Translations under genes and position numbers: made by a program
NCBI GenBank assembly: GCA_002733485.1
Contig: NVVU01000038.1
Location: 8,846-26,039, forward strand
Reading direction: 5' to 3'
Length of the DNA stretch: 17,194 bases
DNA from: Robiginitomaculum sp.
Lineage (GTDB): Bacteria > Pseudomonadota > Alphaproteobacteria > Caulobacterales > Maricaulaceae
Notes under the pieces: model-generated
Told to the model about the DNA's origin: nothing
Databases searched by the model: none
The model's input: only the letters and a program-made list of their open reading frames with translations
Part shown: positions 8,401 to 15,185 of the stretch, one piece after another
Numbering within the stretch: position 1 is the stretch's first letter
Layout of the letters: each line of letters starts with the position of its first letter

Positions 8401-8733
8401 ATAATCGCCGCGCGTCTGCCCGGCTTTGGACACGCTGACATTCACCCCCTCGGTGAGCAGGCGGTGAAACGCCTCATTGTTGGCGATCAGCTCCGGCGCA
8501 TTCAGGCGCAAGAGCTGGCGGATGGCCGCCTCGCGCTGGGGGGCGGCAATCCCCGGATTGATCCGTTTTACCGCCCGGCGCAAGCGCTCCAGCAACACCA
8601 CATCCTCAAACCCGGCCCGTTCCGGCGCGTCCCCGTCCGGGGCCATGTCGGGGCCATAGACATAAGAATAGCCTTCGGCCTCCAGCAGCGTGATGGCAAA
8701 GTCTTCAATCGCGGATTCGGTGATTTTGGTCAT
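5497..8733 (-). CDS. hsdR: Type I restriction endonuclease subunit R (HsdR)
   Basis: HsdR is the motor and nuclease subunit of type I restriction complexes. It reels in DNA at unmethylated sites by ATP hydrolysis and cuts at a distance. The 1078-residue product has the N-terminal nuclease core with D143 (RPDLVLFVNG) and E157-x-K159 (GVVELKNP). The superfamily 2 motor follows: Walker A HTQGSGKS (334-341), DEAH box LADEAHRTQYG (438-441), FTGTPIEAGD (486-495) and a motif VI-like ARVNRVYGDKKGG. The helical C-terminal region, expected to contact HsdM, is complete. The start is the ATG at 8733, which forms TAATG with the stop of the DUF6615 gene; an upstream in-frame ATG would overlap that gene by 48 bases and lacks support. 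All key residues are present, so it looks functional. Confidence 0.96.
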   Translation of the reverse strand: MTKITESAIEDFAITLLEAEGYSYVYGPDMAPDGDAPERAGFEDVVLLERLRRAVKRINPGIAAPQREAAIRQLLRLNAPELIANNEAFHRLLTEGVNVSVSKAGQTRGDYVALVDFENPDNNEFLVVNQFTVIEDHVQKRPDLVLFVNGLPLGVVELKNPADEKATITSAFAQIGTYKQAIPSLFVFNEVCVISDGLEAKAGSVSAELPRYMRWKTTDGTSEASPLVGQMETLIKGMLNKQTFLDLVRHFNVFEKTSREDPKTGIISISTVKKMASYHQYYAVNRAVASTLRASGLLAPKTDTGSMAEAPEEFGLPSTTGKPARDRKGGVIWHTQGSGKSLSMVFYAGKIVLAMDNPTILVITDRNDLDDQLFDTFAASRQLLRQDPVQAKSRDDLKELLSVASGGIVFATIQKFQPESGNVFDTLSERENIIVLADEAHRTQYGFKAKTIDAKDGKGKVIGKKTVYGFAKYMRDALPNATYLGFTGTPIEAGDVNTQKIFGEYVDVYDISQAVEDGATVPIYYESRLAKIRLTEEGKKLVKELDDELVDEDLTNDQKSLAKWTQLEALIGAEDRVKRVAKDIVAHFELRREVNNGGKAMVVAMSRRIAADLYKEIIALKPEWHNDDLTKGAIKVVMTAASSDGPEISKHHTSKSQRRALADRMRDPDDSLKLVIVRDMWLTGFDAPCLHTLYIDKPMKGHNLMQAIARVNRVYGDKKGGLIVDYLGIAHDLKKALSTYTKGGGKGDPTIAQDKAVAAMLEKLEIVSQMFHGFAYEEYFTADTGQKLSIILAAEDHILGLENGKTRFVNEVAALSGVFSIAIPHEQAMDVKEEVAFFQTVKARLAKFDATGTSRTNEELETAIRQTIDQALVSEKVIDIFDAAGIKKPDISILSDEFLADVKNMKHQNVALELLKRLLNGDIKARAKTNLIQSKSLMEMLEDSIKRYHNKIITAAEFMEELISHSKTMRDMDKEPEELGLTPIEYAFYTAVADNGSARELMGKEQLRELAIVLFEKVRENASIDWTIKESVRAKLKVIIKRTLRKYGYPPDMQLLATETVLEQAKLIADELTKDSVG

Positions 8734-9572
8734 TAATGACGCCCGCCCGTATCGATCAGCATGAGGCCGCCCAAATCCCATTCTTCGGCGTGACGCCTTA
8801 GCATATCATCGGATTGTGCAATATCGCGATACAACATCTGCATATGCTCTGGCAGTTCAGAGCGTGGCTCAAATATTTCTGGCTGGAAATCGGGATCACG
8901 ATCTTCTCTTTCATCCGCCAACGAACTTGTCCGCTTGAGTAAATCATAAATATTTTGAGCTGTATCAAATGGTGGAAATGCCGACAGTTTATCATACTGA
9001 CATTCACAAACTAGACAGTGCCAGGGAAAACTGATGGGCACTATGTCAGAAAGATTCATTGAACCTTTGTAAAGAATGGTTTCAGCATGGGCGATCATGC
9101 ACCCGTAAGCATGAAACGGCCCGTTCCAGCCTCTATAACAATGAAAATAGCGAGAGCCGATGGCAGGCAGTTTCTTGCTGTGGGTGTAAAAACAATAGAC
9201 AGGGATGAGTCGAGCGGATTTGGCTTCTGCAATCAAATTTTCGATCTGTAACTGTGTGGCATTCTTGCCCTGATAAAAAAGGCTGGCGAATTTTTCCTCG
9301 GGCAGTTTTATCCGCTTTGCCTGCACCCGCATGCCAATCCACGAAGTGCCATGGCCGAACCACCATTCCCAATCAGCGCCGTTGTTGCTTTCTTCAAATT
9401 TATCGAAAGAATCCACGCGGATATTTTTTTTATAGCGCCTTCTCAGTTCCAAAAGCAGGGTTTCGGTTATGGTTTCCTCGCCAAATGCAAGCTTAAATTT
9501 GTCGGCATCTTCAATAGCCCGCCAGACCAGTTCGGCCTGTTGCAGAAAATGACGGCACAGATTCCTGCTCAT
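8733..9572 (-). CDS. DUF6615 family protein inside the type I restriction operon
   Basis: The 279-residue protein matches my recollection of DUF6615: an N-terminal CRHFLQQAELVWRAIEDADKF segment, then GEETITETLLLEL, GADWEWWFG and MRVQAKRIKL. The order acidic residues E32/E33, then D67 in GADWEW, then Q84-A-K86 after a predicted beta-hairpin resembles the E...D...(E/Q)xK core of PD-(D/E)XK nucleases with a Gln variant as in Mrr-like enzymes. This fold assignment is inference. Later features are PVYCFYTHS, a Cys-containing PWHCLVCEC (184-191) and an acidic C-terminal third. The gene overlaps hsdS by ATGA at its start and hsdR by TAATG at its end. It is thus co-translated with the restriction genes and is probably a working part of the system. 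A nuclease, an inhibitor-sensing or a structural role are all possible. Confidence 0.8.
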   Translation of the reverse strand: MSRNLCRHFLQQAELVWRAIEDADKFKLAFGEETITETLLLELRRRYKKNIRVDSFDKFEESNNGADWEWWFGHGTSWIGMRVQAKRIKLPEEKFASLFYQGKNATQLQIENLIAEAKSARLIPVYCFYTHSKKLPAIGSRYFHCYRGWNGPFHAYGCMIAHAETILYKGSMNLSDIVPISFPWHCLVCECQYDKLSAFPPFDTAQNIYDLLKRTSSLADEREDRDPDFQPEIFEPRSELPEHMQMLYRDIAQSDDMLRRHAEEWDLGGLMLIDTGGRH

Positions 9573-10741
9573 TCGCTTGAGCCTTCATAGCGCACCCGCA
9601 CCGCGCCCGACATCAATTTTGGTAGCAGAGTATCTCTTGTTTTTGTCAAAGTTTTGATCTGCAAATTGTTGGCGATGAGTTTGTCGATCAGTGGGCCAAA
9701 AATCTTATCAAAATCTTTCATGCCGGACTTAGATGGAACACGAACTTTCGCACCAGCCAAATCGTTTCGCCTGATGTGCCCCATCGTTGTTGCCTTGGTT
9801 TCTGCGATGGCGATAAACCTTGCGAGGTGATACTTGGTCCAGAGGTAAATGAACCATTTTGGATACTTGTCTGATGTGACTTTAAACAAATGCTGGTTCA
9901 AAACGCATTTTTCCCCATCCCATACTTTAACTATCAGGCTTGCCGACCAGGAAAAAATTACGTCACCATTTTCAACAATATATTTCTGATCAACTTCGTT
10001 GGTTGCCCAATCGGAGCTATCGGATAGACCGCTTTTCAAGTCTTTTATTTTTAATACAGGCAGCCGGTTCACCCTGTTTTTCGGCGGGAATTTTTGGCAA
10101 GCAAGACCATTCAAGAATGTTGCAATTTCATCAAGTTGTTTTTCCTCCCAATCATCCTGCGCCTCTTCTATGAACCATTGGCGGAAGAGGGTTTCGGCGA
10201 GGGCTTCCAGGGTTTTGTTCTGGCGGTGCAGCAGGTCGATCTTTCTACTCATATTGAAATAAATATCGCCAATAAAATTGCGAATGCCAATTTCAGGGTA
10301 TGGTAAAAATAATTGAGAGAAATCCCCCTTTTTCAAGTGAGGAATGATTCCACTTACATCTAAGTTTTTTATTTGAAATTGAACATATGTTGAGCGTAGT
10401 GCAGCAAATAAATAGTACGGGGAAATTATTTTTTCATCTGCTCTGAGCGCCACCATATCTTGGGCAATTACGAAATCAACCGGATCAGGGACAAGACAAA
10501 CGGCGCCATTTTGGCTACCTTTTAACGTCAAAATTATATCATTTGGGATAGGATGAGCTCTAAACCAATTTTCATACGTCTCTTCAGAAATGAAGCGGAC
10601 ATTTTCATACACTGGGTATAAATTGTCATTGTTTATACAATTGGTAGCGATTAACTGTATGCCATCATCCACTATCGGTACCGTTTTACCCCGATTATCT
10701 ACAATAAATTTTGTGGTGTCAGATAGCGCAATTTCTCTCAC
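9569..10741 (-). CDS. hsdS: Type I restriction-modification specificity subunit S (HsdS)
   Basis: HsdS binds the bipartite DNA target and fixes the specificity of methylation and restriction. The 390-residue protein has the usual two-part layout: target recognition domain 1 (about 1-165, with IPNDIILTLKGSQNG and DVSGIIPHLKKGDFSQ), a helical spacer (MSRKIDLLHRQNKTLEALAE, ending LFRQWFIEE), recognition domain 2 (about 200-345, with VENGDVIFSWSAS and ETKATTMGHIRRNDL), and a C-terminal helix (LIDKLIANNLQIKTLTKTRD, then TLLPKLMSG). The target sequence cannot be read from this. It starts with GTG at 10741, overlapping the TAG of hsdM (TAGTG). The recognition domains are more A/T-rich than hsdM, which fits domain exchange by recombination. 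Confidence 0.94.
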   Translation of the reverse strand: MREIALSDTTKFIVDNRGKTVPIVDDGIQLIATNCINNDNLYPVYENVRFISEETYENWFRAHPIPNDIILTLKGSQNGAVCLVPDPVDFVIAQDMVALRADEKIISPYYLFAALRSTYVQFQIKNLDVSGIIPHLKKGDFSQLFLPYPEIGIRNFIGDIYFNMSRKIDLLHRQNKTLEALAETLFRQWFIEEAQDDWEEKQLDEIATFLNGLACQKFPPKNRVNRLPVLKIKDLKSGLSDSSDWATNEVDQKYIVENGDVIFSWSASLIVKVWDGEKCVLNQHLFKVTSDKYPKWFIYLWTKYHLARFIAIAETKATTMGHIRRNDLAGAKVRVPSKSGMKDFDKIFGPLIDKLIANNLQIKTLTKTRDTLLPKLMSGAVRVRYEGSSE

Positions 10742-12261
10742 TATAATTTCACCTTGGCCAAATTCTCGGCAATCAGCGCATTCAGCTTCGTTTCCTCAAC
10801 CAACTGCCCCTCAAACTCGGCTTTCAAGCTGGCAAACCGCTCGGCAAAATCAAAATCATCCTCGACTTGCGCCAAGCCCACATAGCGACCCGGGGTGAGC
10901 ACGTAATCCAGTTCGCGCACGCGCTCCAAGCTAGCCGAATGGCAATAGCCTTTGACGTCTTCATAGTCGCCGTCCGGGTCTGCCCAGGCGTGATAGGTGC
11001 CGGTGATCTCGGCTATGTCATCTTCGGAAAATTCCAGCGTGCGGCGGTTGATCAGATGGCCGTGATGGCGCGCATCAATAAACAGAATTTCGTCCTGGCG
11101 GCGGGTTTTGCCACGGGTGAGAAACCACAGGCTGGCGGGTATCTGGGTATTGAGGAACAATTTGGCCGGCAGATTGACGATGCAGTCGACCAGATGCGCC
11201 TCGATCAGGGCCTTTCTGATTTCCCACTCGCCACCGGATTTGGTGGTCAGCGCCCCCTTGGAGAGCACAAACCCGGCCTTGCCGTCGGGCGCAAGGTGAT
11301 AGAGAAAATGCTGTATCCAGGCATAATTGGCATTGCCCGTGGGCGGGTCGCCCAATTTCCAGCGGGCATCGCCCCGCAGCGTCTCGCCGCCCCAATCACT
11401 GTCGTTAAAGGGCGGATTGGCGATGACGTAATCAGCTTTCAAATCCTTGTGGGCATCATTCAGGAACGAGCCTTCATTGTTCCATTTGATCTGGCTGCTA
11501 TCGATGCCGCGAATGGCCAAATTCATTTTGGACAGCCGCCATGTGGTCTGGTTACTTTCCTGCCCGTAAACCGAAATATCGTTGATCCTGCCTTGATGGG
11601 CCTCGACAAATTCCTCTGATTGCACGATCAGGCCGCTGGAGCCGCAGCAGGGGTCAAAGACCCGACCTTTATAGGGCTGTAACATGCCGACCAGCATTTC
11701 AACCACAGAGCGCGGCGTGTAAAACTGCCCGCCTTTTTTGCCTTCGGCCAGGGCAAATTCGCCCAGGAAATATTCAAACACATGGCCCAGCGTGTCGGCG
11801 CTGCGTGCTTTGGCCTTGTCCATGGCAATATTGCTGACCAGATCAATCAGACCGCCTAGATTAGTCGGGTCGAGATTGCCCCGCGCATAGACCTTGGGCA
11901 GCACATTGCGCAATGACGCGTTTTCGCGCTCGATGGCATCCATGGCATCGTCTACCGTCTTGCCTATGGTCGGTTGCTTGGCGTGACTTTGCAAAAATTT
12001 CCAACGCGCAGAGGGTGGCACAAAGAAGACGTTTTCAGCCTTGTATTCATCCTTGTCTTCGGGGTCGGCATCAGCGTACTCGCCCTCTCCTGCGCTTAGT
12101 TTTTCGTACAAAGCCTCAAAGGCATCCGATATGTATTTAAGGAAAATCAGCCCCAGCACCACATGCTTGTATTCTGCCGCGTCAATGTTCTTGCGCAATT
12201 TGTCGGCAGCGGCCCACATTTGCTTTTCAATCGATTGCAGTTTTTTGTCAGTTTTGACCAT
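10741..12261 (-). CDS. hsdM: Type I restriction-modification DNA methyltransferase subunit M (HsdM)
   Basis: HsdM transfers methyl groups from S-adenosylmethionine to N6 of adenine in the target set by HsdS, protecting host DNA. The 506-residue protein has the N-terminal helical domain (IEKQMWAAADKLRKNIDAAE, VVLGLIFLKYISDAF), the GQFYTPRSVVEML segment (178-190), motif I FDPCCGSSGL (202-211) and catalytic motif IV ANPPFNDSDW (281-290). The NTQIPASLWFLTRGK region follows, with a C-terminal part that contacts HsdS. Motif I is slightly unusual: most relatives I recall read CGSGG or CGTGG, here CGSSG. The ATG at 12261 has GAGGG five bases upstream. No convincing promoter was found in the 92-base gap before it; TTGACT near 12311 lacks a matching -10 box. 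It is the first gene of the five-gene coupled operon. Confidence 0.95.
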   Translation of the reverse strand: MVKTDKKLQSIEKQMWAAADKLRKNIDAAEYKHVVLGLIFLKYISDAFEALYEKLSAGEGEYADADPEDKDEYKAENVFFVPPSARWKFLQSHAKQPTIGKTVDDAMDAIERENASLRNVLPKVYARGNLDPTNLGGLIDLVSNIAMDKAKARSADTLGHVFEYFLGEFALAEGKKGGQFYTPRSVVEMLVGMLQPYKGRVFDPCCGSSGLIVQSEEFVEAHQGRINDISVYGQESNQTTWRLSKMNLAIRGIDSSQIKWNNEGSFLNDAHKDLKADYVIANPPFNDSDWGGETLRGDARWKLGDPPTGNANYAWIQHFLYHLAPDGKAGFVLSKGALTTKSGGEWEIRKALIEAHLVDCIVNLPAKLFLNTQIPASLWFLTRGKTRRQDEILFIDARHHGHLINRRTLEFSEDDIAEITGTYHAWADPDGDYEDVKGYCHSASLERVRELDYVLTPGRYVGLAQVEDDFDFAERFASLKAEFEGQLVEETKLNALIAENLAKVKL

Positions 12262-12353
12262 AGAGCCCTCTAATATATCTTAAGTTGTTTTCTGCCCTGC
12301 ATGTATTGGAGTCAATATATTCCTTGTTTTTGAACTTGGCATAAAGTGCGGGT

Positions 12354-13424
12354 TTAGAGGCCCTTTGCCACCAGCAGCGCTTTGATTTCCGCAAGTGTGG
12401 CGGGCCTGTTTTTGTCATCTGTCTTTTCACTAATGCCCAGAATGGCCCGGCGCTGTTCTTCATGCGATAGCTTGGCATAGCTGTTCAGGCTAGTCAGTAA
12501 ATGCTCATGGCCAAGGTTCTGACTCCAGGCTTTCAGCTCCCTGCCGCTCAAGCCCAAATCAAAGGCCTGGGCCATCAGCGTATTGCGGATGCGGTGCGGC
12601 GAGCGATATGTGAGCCCCGCCGCCGTGAAGGCTTGCTTGAATATTTTACGCACCGGCCCTGCATTGGCCCAATGTTCTTTGGTCAGCCCCTCCCAAACAA
12701 AGCAATCGTTTTCATCCTGCCCCATCCGGGTTTTGGGAAATAGCGGATCGTCATCACAAAACCCCAATTCTTCGCGCAAATAGATCACATAGTCACGCAC
12801 TGCGTTTTCGATCTCCTCTCCCACAGTGAAAAACCATGTGACGATAAGTTTGCTGTTTTTGGTATTCACCTCATCCGGGTGTTGCATGATCTCGCGCTTG
12901 TCAAAATCAATGTGTTTTACCTGCATGGTAATGATTGCGCCGTCCCTAGCCCCGGAAAGGGCCGTAAAGGCGATCAGGGCGCGATTACGGCGCTCTGTAG
13001 GCGTTTTATTGGGCATGTTGGCGATGATCTGCTTGAACTCGGCAATGCTTGCAAATTTCTTGGGTCGTGAAGCCTGCCCGGCGCGAGTATCTTTTCGGCT
13101 TAAACGCAATAGGCCGATGGCTCGTTTCTGGGCCACGGTTTTCAAATGCCCCTCATTGGCCAACCATTGGAAAAACGCCTTCACCTGGTTCATGGTTGAA
13201 AGCTTGGTGGCGGAAACCAAACCAGTTTTCAAAAGCGCAATCTTAAAGGCCCGCGCACGTTCCCTATTAAACGATGTGAAGTCGACAAACCTAGTGGCCT
13301 CTTCATATCGGCAAAGTGCCGCCAACCGGCCATCAATCGTGCTTTGTGCCAGTCCATCATATTCATCCATAAAAACCGCATACGCGATTTTCAGGCGTTC
13401 GTTTTTAGCATTCAATTCAACCAT
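12354..13424 (-). CDS. Tyrosine-type site-specific recombinase (second recombinase)
   Basis: Tyrosine recombinases cut and rejoin DNA through a covalent 3'-phosphotyrosine. The 356-residue protein has an N-terminal core-binding SAM-like domain (about 1-105, with TMNQVKAFFQWLANEGHL) and a catalytic domain in which all expected residues are present. These are R160 (LSGARDGAI), a Lys near 189-192 (NTKNSKLIV), H277 and R280 (SPHRIRNT), H306 (NLGHEHLL) and nucleophile Y316 (SLNSYAKLS). It is unrelated in detail to the P4-type integrase at the right end. The ATG at 13424 has AAGGA eight bases upstream. It follows the HTH/zinc-ribbon gene by about 70 bases, a pairing I recall from alphaproteobacterial islands. 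Its substrate is unknown: element mobility, inversion or dimer resolution are options. Confidence 0.88.
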   Translation of the reverse strand: MVELNAKNERLKIAYAVFMDEYDGLAQSTIDGRLAALCRYEEATRFVDFTSFNRERARAFKIALLKTGLVSATKLSTMNQVKAFFQWLANEGHLKTVAQKRAIGLLRLSRKDTRAGQASRPKKFASIAEFKQIIANMPNKTPTERRNRALIAFTALSGARDGAIITMQVKHIDFDKREIMQHPDEVNTKNSKLIVTWFFTVGEEIENAVRDYVIYLREELGFCDDDPLFPKTRMGQDENDCFVWEGLTKEHWANAGPVRKIFKQAFTAAGLTYRSPHRIRNTLMAQAFDLGLSGRELKAWSQNLGHEHLLTSLNSYAKLSHEEQRRAILGISEKTDDKNRPATLAEIKALLVAKGL

Positions 13425-13495
13425 GTGATTATTCCTTTTCCATGTGCGTGATTAAGAGGGGTCAGCCCATTGCAACTATGTGCAACCGACCCCCG

Positions 13496-13915
13496 CTAAA
13501 CATTGGCTTTGAATTGGCGGATAAGCTTGTCTTTATTGGCCGCAACATCGAAGCGGTTGAGGGTGCGCCCGCATTTTATGCAATCACCTTGCGCGATTAT
13601 TTTTTGCGTATTGCTGGGCAGGATATGAAAGCTGCCGGGTTTTATCTGGCGCGGGCCTTTGCAGCTAAAACAAGACATTTCATTTTCGGCGCATGTCCAC
13701 CCTCTTTTGTCTTGCCGTTCCTTCAGCCATTTTTTTGTGGCCTTCCCATGCATCATAAAGGGGGGCGTTTGATCGATAAGCGCTACGGCCAAGCCGTCAT
13801 TGCGTAACCACCCCCGGATCGTGTTCTTGTGAACATTCAGGAGGGCGGCGAGTTGCGCAACGCTATAACAAAGCTTGCCTTTGATTTTGCGAGGGTCATG
13901 TCGGCGCTTCATCAT
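13496..13915 (-). CDS. Helix-turn-helix and zinc-ribbon protein
   Basis: The 139-residue protein begins with a DNA-binding helix-turn-helix (CYSVAQLAALLNVHKNTIRG, then WLRNDGL, about 16-42), similar to MerR/excisionase-type winged helices. It then has a probable zinc ribbon formed by C82-x2-C85 (CFSCKG) and C112-x2-C115 (CIKCGRTLNR). The start MMKRRHDP at 13915 is chosen because the domain begins there. It also avoids a long overlap with the upstream alpA-like gene, leaving a 13-base gap, and a G-rich stretch lies just before it. A longer frame reaching 13993 exists. Related proteins are common next to recombinase genes in alphaproteobacterial prophages and islands. A role in controlling or directing the recombinase downstream is inferred from position. 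Confidence 0.75.
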   Translation of the reverse strand: MMKRRHDPRKIKGKLCYSVAQLAALLNVHKNTIRGWLRNDGLAVALIDQTPPFMMHGKATKKWLKERQDKRGWTCAENEMSCFSCKGPRQIKPGSFHILPSNTQKIIAQGDCIKCGRTLNRFDVAANKDKLIRQFKANV

Positions 13916-13928
13916 CACACCCCCACGC

Positions 13929-14129
13929 CTAGGCTGTGCCATCAAACAAGGCACGCACGTCTTCAACCTTCCAGACGGTGGTGCGTGGACCAAGTTTTTG
14001 GGGTTTGGGAAAACGCCCGTCTTTTACGCCCTGCCACCAGGTTGATTTTGAAACGGGGATAGGGCCACGCGGGGCCAGTATTTGCGACAGGCGCACAAGG
14101 CCTGTTTGGGGGAAGTTTGGGTTGTCCAT
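13929..14129 (-). CDS. AlpA family regulator / excisionase-like protein
   Basis: AlpA-like proteins are small winged-helix DNA binders that activate the integrase or act as recombination directionality factors in P4-type islands. The 66-residue protein has the family pattern: LVRLSQILAP, then GPIPVSKSTWWQGVKDGRFP, KPQKLGPRTTVWKVEDVRAL. The conserved S-x-x-W-W-x-G-V-x-x-G-x-F-P stretch forms the recognition helix and wing. The ATG at 14129 has GAGGAG eight bases upstream, a strong ribosome-binding site. It lies 100 bases after the preceding gene, with a 13-base palindrome in that gap that could be its operator. It is followed closely by the HTH/zinc-ribbon gene, so the two are probably co-transcribed. 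Confidence 0.85.
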   Translation of the reverse strand: MDNPNFPQTGLVRLSQILAPRGPIPVSKSTWWQGVKDGRFPKPQKLGPRTTVWKVEDVRALFDGTA

Positions 14130-14210
14130 AGTGATGGCTCCTCATCAATTAAGATACGAGCGCATCCTGTTTGGTTTTATTGGGCTTTTGGGGAAGTTCC
14201 GCAAAGATAC

Positions 14211-14223
14211 AGGGAATTTCCCT
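14211..14223. promoter_or_regulatory. Perfect 13-base palindrome upstream of alpA
   Basis: AGGGAA-T-TTCCCT is a perfect inverted repeat of 6-bp arms around one central base. It lies in the 108-base gap between the unknown gene and the alpA-like gene, 80-95 bases before the alpA start. A symmetric site in this place suits a dimeric regulator. No T-run follows, so it is not a terminator. Confidence 0.35.
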
Positions 14224-14237
14224 TGCTATCATTGTTA

Positions 14238-15140
14238 TTATTGACTTTTATCGCGGATATTTTCTGCTTCGGAATTTGCTTCTCGCAGATATTTCCGGAT
14301 TGTCTTGTTAGACATACGTAAACCGGCTTCTGTGATCGCGCTTTGGATGCGACTTATAGCTCCATTTCGCGAATCATCGGGATCATATGAAAAGGGAGGC
14401 TTTTTGCCCATTGCATAAATCAAAGTCAGCAATGATGTTCGTTCTTTTTTACTTAGCGTTTCAGGTGACTCGCTCTCAACTACTGAGGGTTGGCTTTGGA
14501 AATATTTAACTCTGTCAGCAAGGCTATTCGGTAAATCAATCTCCATTTTCTCAAACCAGTTAATGATACTAATGGCAGGAGCTTTATGTTGAGCATGAAA
14601 ATCATAATTATCGGCAAATAAATCAGAATTGGTGAGAAGTTTGTCCCGCTCTTGAAATACCCTAAAGAGCGGAAAATATTCGTATGACACTTTTTCCCTT
14701 GTTGGTTTTAGGTTTTCCAGCAACAAGTTTTCAAAGTCCTCGTTATTATCGGCGTCAATAATAAATCCGAGTGATAGCAAGGCAGCTTCATATCTCTTCC
14801 ATAATCTGTTTTTTGCCCATAAATCCAAATTCTCCATGCTCAAATAACTTGGCTTAAGTCCATAGAGAAAATCTGGGTTCATAACAAAGTTTTTTAACTT
14901 ATTGCTTAAGCTATCCACATCAAGAACAGTCAGCAAATGAATGGTCAGCATTACGGCGTTGTGGTCTGTATTTGAATACTTCTTTTCGCCCCTGTGCCTT
15001 CTTGTAGATTGATATTGCAAAGGTGGTTTTATTTGCCCTGGGTTTTCCATGTCAGAACGCCGCCATCCCGTGCTCTCGAAAATCAGTGGCTCCGATGTAA
15101 CCAATGAAAAAAGTAGTGGATGGATTAAGTGCAACGACAT
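14238..15140 (-). CDS. Unrecognised island protein with C-terminal HTH-like region
   Basis: I do not recognise the family of this roughly 300-residue protein. The N-terminal two thirds are helical and charged with no clear motif (NAVMLTIHLLTVLDVDSLSN, SMENLDLWAKNRLWKRYEAA). The C-terminal 60 residues (KKERTSLLTLIYAMGKK, ISRIQSAITEAGLRMSNKTI, RKYLREAN) resemble a module I have seen at the ends of island and phage proteins. There it reads like a helix-turn-helix whose last helix is TxRKxLREA. The start is uncertain: ATG 15140 is used, GTG 15155 and ATG 15050 are in frame, and none has a strong ribosome-binding site. It lies 30-45 bases after the integrase gene on the same strand. It may regulate the integration module; that is a guess from position. 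Confidence 0.6.
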   Translation of the reverse strand: MSLHLIHPLLFSLVTSEPLIFESTGWRRSDMENPGQIKPPLQYQSTRRHRGEKKYSNTDHNAVMLTIHLLTVLDVDSLSNKLKNFVMNPDFLYGLKPSYLSMENLDLWAKNRLWKRYEAALLSLGFIIDADNNEDFENLLLENLKPTREKVSYEYFPLFRVFQERDKLLTNSDLFADNYDFHAQHKAPAISIINWFEKMEIDLPNSLADRVKYFQSQPSVVESESPETLSKKERTSLLTLIYAMGKKPPFSYDPDDSRNGAISRIQSAITEAGLRMSNKTIRKYLREANSEAENIRDKSQ

Positions 15141-15185
15141 TGGACTAATATGCACGCTATTTTTCTTGGACTCAACAGTCTGACA

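Noticed and set aside
10867..11619. 250-codon plus-strand open frame inside hsdM
   Set aside because: It is antisense to hsdM, which has intact methyltransferase motifs; a side effect of codon bias.
12262..12353. TTGACT near 12311 as an hsdM promoter -35 box
   Set aside because: No acceptable -10 hexamer lies 16-18 bases downstream; TATATT nearer the gene has no matching -35.
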